Positions 17,742 through 26,429 of a stretch of 64,000 nt of DNA are shown here, piece by piece. Positions within the stretch are counted from its first letter, which is position 1, and every line of letters begins with the position of its first letter. Origin of the DNA: Porticoccus sp964395715 (lineage in GTDB: Bacteria; Pseudomonadota; Gammaproteobacteria; Pseudomonadales; Porticoccaceae); the NCBI GenBank assembly GCA_964395715.1, contig CAYNAU010000002.1:124001-188000 (forward strand), given 5' to 3'. Below the pieces are notes generated by a model that was not told the DNA's origin, made no database searches, and saw only the letters and a list, made by a program, of their open reading frames with translations. The position numbers and the translations under genes are program-made.

Positions 17742-18490
17742 GCCTGCCCCTCATCAGCGACCGGACTGTTTTCACTTGCCCGCTGGCGCTTGCGGCTCAT
17801 CAGGGCTTCCCAACGTGCCTCCCAGGTAGCGTTGATTTCGCCGGTATGACTTTTTACCAGGCAACCACCTCGGCTAATGCTTTCATCACCCTTGGTTTGC
17901 CAGCCCATATTGGCCAACTCGTCACCGAGGTGCTCCTCGACCAGCTGCAGGTCTTCCGGATTAAGGATTAACTGCGGGCGGGCAGTGGGATTGAGGTCAA
18001 TATTAAATAAGTCCTTGACCAGTTTCAGGATCACCTGAGGGTTGGTTTTCAGTGTTCCCAGAGCCAGCTGATTGCCGATGGACATGGCCAGTTCCACAAG
18101 GTCGGTGGCTACATCTTCCTCGGTGAGGTTGATAGCATTGGCAAAGTTTTCAGCAAGGGGCAGCAAAAATTTCAGTTGTCTTTTGATTTCCTCGGCATTT
18201 TCCTGCCGGGCGGCAGCTCTTCCTTCTTCAAGACCCTGTTCAAAGCCTTTGCTGCGACCTTCCTCAAGACCAGCCTGCAAGCCTTCCTTTTTGCCCTGGG
18301 TCACGCCTTCCTTAAAGCCTTTTTCGCGGGCCTGGGTTTCAGCGTTTTTTGGTTTTGGCACAGCTTTTACCTTGGCAGTATTGGCCGGTTTCACGGTGCC
18401 AGCCGGCTTGCCTTTGTCCGTAGACAGCTGATTCATGTGCCACTGCTGCCACTGGGGGACGCTGTGAATGTTTTGACCGGAATCAGACAT
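17738..18490 (-). CDS. fliH: FliH, regulator of the export ATPase
   Basis: 250 residues from the ATG at 18490, which overlaps the fliG stop by 8 nt; ATG 18499 is an alternative. The N-terminus has two Trp residues (PQWQQWH), corresponding to the Trp pair by which E. coli FliH docks to FliN and FlhA. Residues about 60-90 hold the GxxxG-rich helix (GFKEGVTQGKKEGLQAGLEE, GRSKGFEQGLEEGRA). The C-terminal part (about 110-230) matches the FliH/V-ATPase E family. Two copies bind one FliI and inhibit it in the cytoplasm. Confidence 0.94.
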   Translation of the reverse strand: MSDSGQNIHSVPQWQQWHMNQLSTDKGKPAGTVKPANTAKVKAVPKPKNAETQAREKGFKEGVTQGKKEGLQAGLEEGRSKGFEQGLEEGRAAARQENAEEIKRQLKFLLPLAENFANAINLTEEDVATDLVELAMSIGNQLALGTLKTNPQVILKLVKDLFNIDLNPTARPQLILNPEDLQLVEEHLGDELANMGWQTKGDESISRGGCLVKSHTGEINATWEARWEALMSRKRQRASENSPVADEGQA

Positions 18491-19493
18491 AGCTTTCATC
18501 CGCACTGGACAGCATGATTTCACCCGAATCGGCCATGCGTCTTACAATCTGCAGAATATTTTTCTGCTCGGTTTCCACCAGGGACAGACGAATTGGCCCT
18601 CTGGCTTCCATATCTTCGATCAACAGTTGTGCGGCACGCTGTGACATGTTGCCTGTGAATTTTTCCAGCAGGCTTTCCGGTGCACCCTTGAGTGCAATTG
18701 CCAGGGTATTGGTATCCACTTCCTTGAGCAGTAGTTTGATGGCGGTGTCGTCGACGTTCTCCAGGCTTTCAAAGAGGAACATTTCGTCGATGATTTTCTG
18801 TACCAGGTCATCGTTGTAGGCCCTGACATTCTCGATGATGCCTTCCTCGATAGAGGAGTTCATGAGATTGAGAATTTCGGCTGCTGTTTTCACTCCGCCC
18901 ATCTTGCTGCGTTTCAGGTTCTGCCCGCTGAGCATGCCTGTCAGCACTTCTGTCAGTGTTTGCAGGGCTGCGGGTTGAACACCACTGAAGGTGGCAATCC
19001 TGAGCATCACATCGTTGCGCTCCTTGTCGTCAAAAACCTGCAGAATGTCTGCGGCCTGACGGCGTTCCAGGTGCACCAGAATGGTGGCAATAATCTGTGG
19101 GTGCTCATCCCTGATCATTTCCGCCACAGTGGCGGGTTCAATCAGGTTTAGTGCATCTATACCGTTGTGGGTATTTTTGGTCTCTGTAATGTCTTCAATC
19201 AGACTCAGTGCGCGGTCGCTACCCAGCACCTTGGTAAGAATGCCCTGGATGTGATCAGTAGAACTGACACCCAATACGGAGAACTCTTCGGATTCCTGGT
19301 AGAACCCATCGAGGACTCTCTGCATGTCGGTGTGTGAAACCTGGCCCAGGGTGGCCATTTCCTGGCTGACCTGTTGAATTTCGCGGGATGACATATGCTT
19401 CAGCACTTCGGCTGTGCTTTCCTCGTCAATGGCGAGCAACAGGATGGCGCTTTTACGCAAACCGCTCATTTCTGAGTTTCTGTTCTTAATCAT
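18483..19493 (-). CDS. fliG: FliG, rotor switch protein
   Basis: 336 residues from the ATG at 19493, which overlaps the fliF stop by 8 nt; ATG 19469 (MSGLRKSAILLL) is also possible and gives 328 residues. The EHPQ motif (RDEHPQIIATILVHLERRQA, about 125) and MFLFESLENVDDTAIKLLLK are present. The C-terminal torque domain includes LEKFTGNMSQRAAQLLIEDM and charged residues in MEARGPIRLSLVETEQKN that pair with MotA. It is fixed to FliF and carries FliM/FliN. Confidence 0.96.
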   Translation of the reverse strand: MIKNRNSEMSGLRKSAILLLAIDEESTAEVLKHMSSREIQQVSQEMATLGQVSHTDMQRVLDGFYQESEEFSVLGVSSTDHIQGILTKVLGSDRALSLIEDITETKNTHNGIDALNLIEPATVAEMIRDEHPQIIATILVHLERRQAADILQVFDDKERNDVMLRIATFSGVQPAALQTLTEVLTGMLSGQNLKRSKMGGVKTAAEILNLMNSSIEEGIIENVRAYNDDLVQKIIDEMFLFESLENVDDTAIKLLLKEVDTNTLAIALKGAPESLLEKFTGNMSQRAAQLLIEDMEARGPIRLSLVETEQKNILQIVRRMADSGEIMLSSADESYV

Positions 19494-21201
19494 GATCAGC
19501 CATCCAGTTCTTAACAATAATGGCGATCAGGCGTGGGTCATCCTTCGCCATGTTTTTCAGTTCATCCAGTTGCTGGCTGTAGGATGCAGCCTTGTTTTTA
19601 CGTTTGAACGGCGGCACTGATTCGTCTTCTTCCTCCCCGTCGTCCCCAACCACAATACCCTCGCCGAGCACAGAGCCAGCCTTACCACGGCCACCAGATA
19701 TCACCTGAATCGCGAGGTGCTTTTTAACGACGGGTTTCACGATAAGCAGGTAGGCCAGAAGGATAAAAAGACCGACAAAGAAGTAACGAATCCCGGACAG
19801 CACCAGATCGATAAACTGAGGGGTTTTCCACCAGGGGTCTTCCTCGATGATAACCGGCGCCTCGGGCGAGAAGGGGCTATTGACCACCTCCACCTGATCT
19901 CCGCGCTCAGCAGAGAAGCCAACTGCCTGCTTCACCAGCAGGGTGACGCGTTCAATGTCGGCATCATCCAGAGGCTGTGCCTCGGGTTTGCCTTCCTCGT
20001 TGACGCCCATCCGGTAGTTGAGAACAACGGCGACAGACAGGCGTTTGGTCATGCCGCGCTGGTGTTTGATGTGGGTGATGTTACGGTCCACTTCGTAATT
20101 GATGACGCTGTCTTTGCTGAGGTTGCCGTCCCTCTGGCTGGTGGATTCAGCCGTGCCAGTATTCTCTGCATCGGTCTTTTCAATCGGAGAGGGTGCCCAG
20201 TTCGGTGCCGTATTGCTGAGGGCGCCGGGAATACCGCCGATCAGCTGATCATCTCCGCTGTACTGGGTACTGCTTTGTGCGCTGCGAACAGCGGATTTTT
20301 CCGGACTCTGATTGGGCGCATAAGCTTCGTTGGTCTCTTCAACAGTGGAAAAATCAATTTCGGCGGTTACCTGAACGCGATAGTTATCCTCACCAAACAG
20401 CGGGTTGAGAATGTGGCTGATACGGTCCTGATAGGTTTCTTCGACATTTTTGGTGTACTTGAGGTGTGAACCGTCGAGATCACTGCCGGCACTGCCAGGT
20501 TTTGACAGCAAGTTGCCTTGTTGGTCAACAATAGAGACGTTCTCCACCAGCAGATCCGGAACGGAACTGGAGACCATGTGAATAATGGCATTGACCTGAC
20601 CTTCGCTGAGGGTTCTGCCAGGATGTAAATTCAGCACCACTGAAGCTTTGGATGGGGTGCGCTGCTTGACGAATACTGAGGGTTTGGCCATGGCCAGATG
20701 AATACGGGCGTGAGCCACGGGGCCCAGTGATTCCATGGAACGCGACAGTTCGCCTTCAAGGCCCCGCTGAAAGTTGATCTGCTCGGCAAACTGGCTGATA
20801 CCAAAAGCCTGTTTGTCCATCAGGTCGAAACCGACTTTGCCACCCTTCGGCAGTCCCTGTTCGGCCAATTGCAGCCGCAACTGGTGAACCTGGTCGTTGG
20901 GTACAAGAATTGCGTGGCCCCCTTCGCTGAATTTGTAGGGGATAGCACGCTTGTCCAGTTCACTGATGATGGTACCGCCGTCAGTTTCGCTGAGGTTGCT
21001 ATACAGTACCTGGTAGGTGGGAGCTGTAGCCCACAGGAAAGCTGCCACAGACAGGGCAATAAAGGCCGCAACGACAATGATCACGGGGACCAGTGAGTTT
21101 GCACCAATCAGGGATTTCAACCCTGTCAAAGACAGCGGTGGTACACCGCTGTTGGAGGCGTTGTTCGCAGTGGTATCTGACATGGTTGCTGCAGCGCTCA
21201 T
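19486..21201 (-). CDS. fliF: FliF, MS-ring protein
   Basis: 571 residues from ATG 21201, which has AGGTT about 9 nt upstream. TTG 21225 and ATG 21183 are less likely starts. The first membrane helix is near residues 35-60 (VPVIIVVAAFIALSVAAFLW). The periplasmic RBM domains contain YSNLSETDGGTIISELDKRA and INFQRGLEGELSRSMESLGP. The second helix is near 445-465 (YFFVGLFILLAYLLIVKPVV). The C-terminal FliG-binding tail ends with LDELKNMAKDDPRLIAIIVK. It forms the MS ring, the first structure of the basal body. fliE is divergent, 280 nt away. Confidence 0.97.
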   Translation of the reverse strand: MSAAATMSDTTANNASNSGVPPLSLTGLKSLIGANSLVPVIIVVAAFIALSVAAFLWATAPTYQVLYSNLSETDGGTIISELDKRAIPYKFSEGGHAILVPNDQVHQLRLQLAEQGLPKGGKVGFDLMDKQAFGISQFAEQINFQRGLEGELSRSMESLGPVAHARIHLAMAKPSVFVKQRTPSKASVVLNLHPGRTLSEGQVNAIIHMVSSSVPDLLVENVSIVDQQGNLLSKPGSAGSDLDGSHLKYTKNVEETYQDRISHILNPLFGEDNYRVQVTAEIDFSTVEETNEAYAPNQSPEKSAVRSAQSSTQYSGDDQLIGGIPGALSNTAPNWAPSPIEKTDAENTGTAESTSQRDGNLSKDSVINYEVDRNITHIKHQRGMTKRLSVAVVLNYRMGVNEEGKPEAQPLDDADIERVTLLVKQAVGFSAERGDQVEVVNSPFSPEAPVIIEEDPWWKTPQFIDLVLSGIRYFFVGLFILLAYLLIVKPVVKKHLAIQVISGGRGKAGSVLGEGIVVGDDGEEEDESVPPFKRKNKAASYSQQLDELKNMAKDDPRLIAIIVKNWMADHD

Positions 21202-21481
21202 AAGACAACCTGCGCTATCGGCCAAATCGGCGACATCGGGACAGTTTCTCCCGTGCTGAATTTGACGTTGGTCACCATGGTGTTGGACATAATCTTCCCC
21301 TGTTGATGTCCTGGCTCAGCCAAAATATTGGCGGATTGAGCATTCTTGGGATTGATTATGGAGTGGAAGGGTTGGGTTCGAAGTGATGAAAAAAAGGAGT
21401 TTTTATTGCCTTATTGGCAGATTGCAGCAGACGTGCACGACCTATTATGTCCACTAAAGCGATAGCTAGAGAACGCGAACC

Positions 21482-21811
21482 ATGGTGTCACCGGTCATTC
21501 AGTCAGCACTTCAGCAGATGCAAACCCTCTCTGTCGAGGCAGCAGGGGAAAGCCGCAAGGGAAAACAGCTCGATACCGCTGTGGGTGCCGGCGGATTTGC
21601 CGAAGAGCTGCATAGCTCCATTGAACGCATCAACCAGTTGCAACAGACCGCCAAGGCCAAAGGCATGGCACTGCAAGCAGGCGAATCCGGCGTCTCGCTC
21701 AATGAAGTCATGGTCGATATGCAGAAAGCCAGTGTCGCATTCCAGATGGGTGTCCAGGTACGCAACAGACTGATTAACGCGTACAAGGAAATCATGAATA
21801 TGCAGGTTTGA
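21482..21811 (+). CDS. fliE: FliE, MS-ring to rod adapter
   Basis: 109 residues (104 in E. coli). The C-terminal signature GVSLNEVMVDMQKASVAFQM, then GVQVRNRLINAYKEIMNMQV, is typical. FliE is the first protein exported and joins the MS ring to the rod. It is transcribed alone and divergently from fliF. Its stop codon lies in the loop of a perfect 8-bp hairpin (21800-21819), and flaG converges from the right. Confidence 0.96.
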   Translation: MVSPVIQSALQQMQTLSVEAAGESRKGKQLDTAVGAGGFAEELHSSIERINQLQQTAKAKGMALQAGESGVSLNEVMVDMQKASVAFQMGVQVRNRLINAYKEIMNMQV

Positions 21812-21819
21812 ACCTGCAT
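21800..21819. terminator. Hairpin spanning the fliE stop, possible terminator
   Basis: ATGCAGGT (21800-21807) pairs perfectly with ACCTGCAT (21812-21819). The 4-nt loop contains most of the fliE TGA. Only a short T stretch follows on the plus strand, so termination would be weak. It sits in the 49-nt gap between convergent fliE and flaG and could act on both strands. Confidence 0.4.
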
Positions 21820-21860
21820 TTCCACGCTATTGATGACCCACTGATCCATCTGCACAGACC

Positions 21861-22223
21861 TCAGGCCTTGTCCTGAATCAACACGCCCACCAGTTCATCC
21901 AGCCGCTCTGAAATCCTCAGAACAGTTTCATTCGGAATCTGGCGGATCACATCACCGGAGTCGACGTCGACAACACGAGCAACCACTCGGCCACCTGTTT
22001 CGCTGAGATCGAACTGCACGCCATACGCCTTGACGACCTCATTGATTTTTAACACAGGTTTTACCAGGTCCGTCATTTCTGGACGCTGTACTGCACCGGT
22101 GTCAGCTTCGGCTTGTGCGATGACACTATCTATGCGTTGGCGCATGGATACGTCAGTTCGGCTTGTTGCGCTAGTCGTCGCCGAAAATGGACTGCCAGCG
22201 CCCTGAATGATCGGAGTAGACAT
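21861..22223 (-). CDS. flaG: FlaG-family flagellar protein
   Basis: 120 residues. The C-terminal 60 residues match the FlaG family: LKINEVVKAYGVQFDLSETG, VVDVDSGDVIRQIPNETVLR. The N-terminal half is Ser/Thr/Ala-rich and poorly ordered. FlaG proteins affect filament length in polar flagellates and usually lie next to fliC and fliD. This gene has its own strong sigma-28 site 38 nt upstream of the ATG. Function within the family is only partly known. Confidence 0.9.
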   Translation of the reverse strand: MSTPIIQGAGSPFSATTSATSRTDVSMRQRIDSVIAQAEADTGAVQRPEMTDLVKPVLKINEVVKAYGVQFDLSETGGRVVARVVDVDSGDVIRQIPNETVLRISERLDELVGVLIQDKA

Positions 22224-22260
22224 GTTTCATTACCTGTTATTAAAAATTTGTTCTAAATAG

Positions 22261-22287
22261 CTATCGGCAATTTATGCAATCGCTTTA
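22261..22287 (-). promoter_or_regulatory. Candidate sigma-28 promoter for flaG
   Basis: On the minus strand: TAAAGCGA (22287-22280), 11-nt spacer, GCCGATAG (22268-22261). Both boxes fit the FliA consensus (TAAAGTTT, N11, GCCGATAA). The flaG ATG is 38 nt downstream. Confidence 0.75.
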
Positions 22288-22400
22288 ATGTAATTGTCGA
22301 TTTTTGTTTGATGTTGCGTGATTTCTTTCACAAAATGGCAGGGGCAATAGTTGCCGATACTGAGCGGCCGCCTAGAGCGGTAGTTGATGACTGTCTGCTA

Positions 22401-22429
22401 TTAAAAAAACGCCCTGTTACCAGGGCGTT
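22401..22429 (-). terminator. Rho-independent terminator
   Basis: Minus-strand stem AACGCCCTG/CAGGGCGTT (9 bp, loop GTAA), then TTTTTTT. It ends transcripts coming from the glycosyltransferase gene (stop at 22645) and the candidate small RNA, and insulates flaG. Confidence 0.88.
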
Positions 22430-22578
22430 GTAGATTGCCACCTCGCGGGGAGAGGATCGGCGGCAAATGTCCTGCTGCGGGGTATGCTCACAGCAGGGGG
22501 AGAACTCTTTTCTCACCCAGCTCGCCACTGCAATGGAGGCCAAATGAACGTTTCATATCTTCGTTTTACTACTCATTT
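22401..22578 (-). ncRNA. Candidate sigma-28-dependent structured small RNA
   Basis: On the minus strand a sigma-28-type promoter (22611-22585) predicts a start near 22578. Four consecutive stem-loops follow: 22517-22498 (GGGAGAA arm, one bulge), 22497-22471 (CCTGCTG/CAGCAGG, perfect 7 bp), 22466-22435 (TTGCCGCC/GGTGGCAA, one G-U), and a terminator at 22429-22401 with seven T. The RNA would be about 178 nt. The loop of stem 2 contains GCATACCCC, which also occurs in the hairpin before the fliC terminator, and the terminator stems are the same. It has no credible reading frame. Alternatively, it is a structured 3' UTR of the upstream glycosyltransferase gene. Confidence 0.5.
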
Positions 22579-22584
22579 CAACAG

Positions 22585-22611
22585 TTATCGGCCATTGACT
22601 GTCTGTCTTAA
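22585..22611 (-). promoter_or_regulatory. Candidate sigma-28 promoter of the small RNA
   Basis: Minus strand: TTAAGACA (22611-22604), 11-nt spacer, perfect -10 GCCGATAA (22592-22585). It lies just past the 3' end of the glycosyltransferase gene and points into 180 nt of structured, non-coding sequence that ends in a terminator. Confidence 0.6.
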
Positions 22612-22644
22612 ACCCTGATGATCCACAGGGTTGATCTAACCGGT

Positions 22645-25600
22645 TTATTGTGGAACACAAGCATATTCTTTCCAGGTACTGGCCACCTCAGCAGCGTCTA
22701 TACCCGCTTTCACCTTAAACAGGCCAGCGGTATCGACCCGTTCAATTTCCTCCAGAAATTCCAACACTGCGTGATATTGAGGGCGGTTCCAGAAATCATG
22801 AAGGAATACACGGGCATTCTGTGGTTCGTCACTGTGCTCAAGAATGTGGAGTATGGCTTTCAGTGTACAGGCCACCCGGAAACGACCGTCCACTAGTATC
22901 AGATCAAACGCGGTGGTGTGTTTATCAATCGCCTGGCTGTAGTCGGGGAATCGCTCGGCACTGTCGTTGCCAACAGGCATCCCCCATTTGCCAGTCTGTC
23001 CAATATCTACAGCCTCAACCTGGCAGTCCGGTCCCAATTTGTCCCGCAAGGCATTAACCCATCGGGCATCACTTTCCACTCCCTTAACCACGAGTCCTTC
23101 CCGGACGGCCCATACAGTGGATCCACCACAACCAAATTCGAAATAGCATTTGGCAGCTTTCAGACTCTTCCGGAACAAGTTTCGCTCGGCATCGGACATA
23201 TGCGGCGCATCCGGTAATGTCATCTCACGTTCTGCCGCAGGTCGTTGCGCAGATTCGGTCGCTTGCCGCCTTTTTCTTTCCGCAGCCACGTCTGTTCTAC
23301 CTGGCTGTTCCTCGGGATTGACCGTCAGTGTGGCTAAATAGGCATCGGCAACCGCAGGATCCAACTGGCTCAGTACTTTCAGTGTCAGATCCTGGATGTT
23401 AAATACTGTGTGCAACAGATACGCCAGTATCCGTCGCTGATCCTCGCCAAGACTGTCCATGCGCTCTTTTGACGGGATGAACAGCAGGTCGGTGCTCTCC
23501 AGCTGGGTTGGGGCGAGCGTTCCGATGGTCTGGGACAGTGGTTGAATATGTCGGGTGTTATTCATTCGGTAGAGGGCGAAACCATTGGTTCTGGCCCAAT
23601 CCATCACGTCGCCAATGGACGCCTGTTGTTCGTAGCGGGGCTGCATAAGAACACGTACCTGAAGAATCAGAGTATTTGCCAGGGTTTGCCTCCCGTGACA
23701 TAACACCTCAAGGGGCTTGCAGCATTCGTCCAGAATCAGCCAGTCGACCTGCTCCAGCCCTTCGATGGCATCTAACGCCAGGCTGTGGATGGGCAGGTTG
23801 GCCAATACGGTCGCTCCGGGCCTCATGGATGACGGTAGTTGCTCTCCGGGAAGTGGTTTCAGGGTACTGCTCATGGCACCACTCAGGCAGGCATACAAAG
23901 TGCATTCATCGCCGTTGCCAAGCAACACGTGGGGAAATATCTGAACATTGTCATCGGCATCAAAGCTACTGGTATCGGTCAATCGCCTGGCTGGATCAAA
24001 TGCAATGATCGCGAACGCATTGCTTTTCTGTAGCTGTGGAAAATGTTTGTCTCTGAGCAGATTACCGCCGTTATCCATCACCACGATCTGCCGCGGCAAC
24101 GCCCAGTCAAACGCGGTTTCCTGACTTGAAACCACATTGTCACGGGGATTTTCCAGCTCGTTAATGGTTACCGATACCGGCTCGTCATCACCTTCAAAAT
24201 GGGCCTGGCCATCCTTATTGAAGGTGAGGGCGGCTGGAGCCTTGTCTTCACAATAGCGCTGCCAGATCGCCCTTAAGGCCGTATTCAGGTGCCGTGCGAA
24301 GCGGTGTGCGTCGCACACCGGTGATTGCTGTAGCTGGCTGCGCAGGGTTTTGCGCTTGGATTCAAGGTCCTCCAGGTCATTAGCCAGTTGCATTGCCTTT
24401 GCCAGGTACTGTTCCCAACTCTCCACCACCAGTTCGGGCAGTCCCGCATTGGTCAAGTGGGTGGCAGAGTGGCGACCGGCAAAAGTTGGGCCGGGTAGGG
24501 TAACCACTGGAACACCCATTAACAGGGCTTCACAAGTAGTCAAACCTCCGGAATAGGGCCAGGGGTCCAGCGCTATGTCGACACGGTTATAACAATCCAG
24601 CAGTTCAACCTGTGCGGACCGCTGTTCGATGATCAGTCTTTCACGAGCAATGCCCAGGGACTCAAATTGCTGGCAGATACGTTCCACCATATCTTCAGAA
24701 TCATACTGGCTACCTTTCAAAAAAAGGCGGCTGTCCGCTACCTGGCTCATCAATTCAGCCCAGTGAGCGATGATGACATTGTTAATTTTAGCGGGGTTGT
24801 TGAAACAGCCAAAAGTAATGTAGCCATTTTTGCGAGCCGGAACTGGGCCAATATCCGGGGTATCGGCCCTGGGTACATAACAGATGTAATCGTCCGGCAG
24901 GCGGATGAGTTTTTCTACGTAGGTGGCATCAATACCGGGGGGCGTCTCAACACTATCGCTGATCATGTAATCCATGGCCTTGAGACCGGTAGTATTGATC
25001 TGTCCACCGACCCACTTCACCTGCAGAGGGGCAGGTTCCATGGCAATGACTGCGCTGCGCGAACCTTCAGTATGGCCACTCAGATCAAGCAGGATATCGA
25101 TGCCGTCACTGCGGATTTTTTCATCCAACTCGTTGTTGGTTAGACGGATAATGCTTTCCCAATGGTCGGCACGCTGTTGAATGACTTTCGTATAGGCATC
25201 CACCTTTTCATTCATGGTGTAGGCATAGATTTCTATGTCTTCCCGTGGCAGGAATAACAGTGCTGACGCAATCATCTGGCCAACAGGATGAATCCGGAAA
25301 CCGGCGGATATCATGCCCACCCGGATCCGGCGGTTCGGGTTGCGGTCAGCGGCGTGTGCACGGTTGATGATTTTCGGGGCAAACCGGTCATTCCACTCCA
25401 GGTGAGCTGCCTGTATCTCTTCGATACTCAGGTCCGGGTTGTAATGCATCAACAGCAGACGATCCGAGTAGAACAGGAAGTTTTCTGGTGATAGTTCCCG
25501 GCACTTGCTCAGTGCCTCTTCGCCTTCATCAAAGCGTCCCAGGTTGTAATAGGCATTGCCCAGCCCGTTGTAGATTTCCGGGTTGTCAGGATACGTTTCA

Positions 25601-26184
25601 AGTAATTTTTCAAGGATCAGGCCACCTTCGTTAAAACGCCCCTGTTTCATCAATGAAGCGGCTTTCTTTTTTACCCAGATAGGGTTGTCCGGCTGCAACT
25701 CCAGCACCCTGTCCAGGTGTCTTTGGGCATCGTTGTGCAGGCTTTTGTCCTGCATTGTCTTTACCAGCCACATCAGTGCCGGTTCAAAATCGGGTTTCAG
25801 GGCAAGTGCGTGTTCCATCTGCTGCATGGCGTCTTCTGTACGGCCCTGTTGGACCATGACACAGCCCAGGTTGTAATAAATTTCAGGATCTTTGGTGGTC
25901 AGGAAGAGTGCCTTCTGCAAGACATTTTCGGCTTCCTCAAGATGCTGGTTTCGCAATAACGATGCTCCCAGTGCTTTCCAGCCAAAAGTTCCTTTGGGGT
26001 AGTCCCTGACCAGTTCACGGGCCAGGTCAAGCGAGGCAGCTTCACGACCGCTATTCTGCAGCTCCACAAATTGCTGTTGTTTGTTGATCGGCACCTGGGC
26101 ACTGGCAACTGGCCGAAACTTGCCGGTTATTGGATTCGTGGAAGAGGTGAAAGGTCTTGACGGCTTTTTGAGTCGTTTGGACAT
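22645..26184 (-). CDS. TPR / OGT-like glycosyltransferase / methyltransferase fusion, probable flagellin modification
   Basis: 1179 residues. About 40-250 are TPR repeats (PEIYYNLGCVMVQQGRTEDA, PEIYNGLGNAYYNLGRFDEG). About 265-650 match the GT41/SPINDLY O-GlcNAc transferase fold: IDILLDLSGHTEGSRSAVIA, ITFGCFNNPAKI, and ALDPWPYSGGLTTCEALLMG with GVPVVTLPGPTFAGRHSATH. About 690-950 resemble an FkbM-type methyltransferase with a degraded SAM loop (VVMDNGGNLLRD). About 1015-1179 are a Rossmann region with FEFGCGGSTVWA and a following acidic position (GVES). Next to fliC, it most likely O-glycosylates flagellin and may methylate the sugar; this is inference. No sigma-28 site was found upstream. 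Confidence 0.85.
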   Translation of the reverse strand: MSKRLKKPSRPFTSSTNPITGKFRPVASAQVPINKQQQFVELQNSGREAASLDLARELVRDYPKGTFGWKALGASLLRNQHLEEAENVLQKALFLTTKDPEIYYNLGCVMVQQGRTEDAMQQMEHALALKPDFEPALMWLVKTMQDKSLHNDAQRHLDRVLELQPDNPIWVKKKAASLMKQGRFNEGGLILEKLLETYPDNPEIYNGLGNAYYNLGRFDEGEEALSKCRELSPENFLFYSDRLLLMHYNPDLSIEEIQAAHLEWNDRFAPKIINRAHAADRNPNRRIRVGMISAGFRIHPVGQMIASALLFLPREDIEIYAYTMNEKVDAYTKVIQQRADHWESIIRLTNNELDEKIRSDGIDILLDLSGHTEGSRSAVIAMEPAPLQVKWVGGQINTTGLKAMDYMISDSVETPPGIDATYVEKLIRLPDDYICYVPRADTPDIGPVPARKNGYITFGCFNNPAKINNVIIAHWAELMSQVADSRLFLKGSQYDSEDMVERICQQFESLGIARERLIIEQRSAQVELLDCYNRVDIALDPWPYSGGLTTCEALLMGVPVVTLPGPTFAGRHSATHLTNAGLPELVVESWEQYLAKAMQLANDLEDLESKRKTLRSQLQQSPVCDAHRFARHLNTALRAIWQRYCEDKAPAALTFNKDGQAHFEGDDEPVSVTINELENPRDNVVSSQETAFDWALPRQIVVMDNGGNLLRDKHFPQLQKSNAFAIIAFDPARRLTDTSSFDADDNVQIFPHVLLGNGDECTLYACLSGAMSSTLKPLPGEQLPSSMRPGATVLANLPIHSLALDAIEGLEQVDWLILDECCKPLEVLCHGRQTLANTLILQVRVLMQPRYEQQASIGDVMDWARTNGFALYRMNNTRHIQPLSQTIGTLAPTQLESTDLLFIPSKERMDSLGEDQRRILAYLLHTVFNIQDLTLKVLSQLDPAVADAYLATLTVNPEEQPGRTDVAAERKRRQATESAQRPAAEREMTLPDAPHMSDAERNLFRKSLKAAKCYFEFGCGGSTVWAVREGLVVKGVESDARWVNALRDKLGPDCQVEAVDIGQTGKWGMPVGNDSAERFPDYSQAIDKHTTAFDLILVDGRFRVACTLKAILHILEHSDEPQNARVFLHDFWNRPQYHAVLEFLEEIERVDTAGLFKVKAGIDAAEVASTWKEYACVPQ

Positions 26185-26360
26185 GGGAAATCCTTGAGGC
26201 CTACAGTGGCGATCGTTTTATGATTGCTACCAGTCTAGCGCTATCAAAAAACACCTAAAGGCGGAAAAAAGGGAGATAAAACACCCTAAATCACCCGATT
26301 ATGGGCGTATTCAAAAGGGTCTTATAGCCGCGTCTGCCATCACAGTGTTGAGCTACAGGC

Positions 26361-26390
26361 AAAAAAAAACGCCCTGTTTCCAGGGCGTTT
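26361..26390 (-). terminator. Rho-independent terminator of fliC
   Basis: Minus-strand stem AAACGCCCTG/CAGGGCGTTT (loop GAAA), then a run of T, 40 nt after the fliC stop. The stem is the same as in the terminator at 22401, differing only in the loop and flanks. Confidence 0.92.
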
Positions 26391-26415
26391 ATGGCTGCGA
26401 GGGGTATGCAGCCAT
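26391..26415 (-). other. Perfect hairpin in the fliC 3' UTR
   Basis: ATGGCTGC (26415-26408, minus) pairs with GCAGCCAT (26398-26391); the 9-nt loop is ATACCCCTC. It lies between the fliC stop and the terminator. The string GCATACCCC is shared with stem-loop 2 of the candidate small RNA. It could stabilise the abundant flagellin mRNA. Confidence 0.7.
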
Positions 26416-26429
26416 CAGTTACTGCGGGA

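Noticed and set aside
21226..21481. Sigma-54 promoter in the fliF/fliE divergent region
   Set aside because: Several GG and GC pairs occur, but none has the required 10-nt spacing of the -24/-12 elements; with FlhDC present, sigma-54 control is also not expected.
22328..22543. 71-codon minus-strand frame across the small-RNA region
   Set aside because: It needs a TTG start without a ribosome site and reads through all four stem-loops and the terminator; a structural RNA explains the sequence better.
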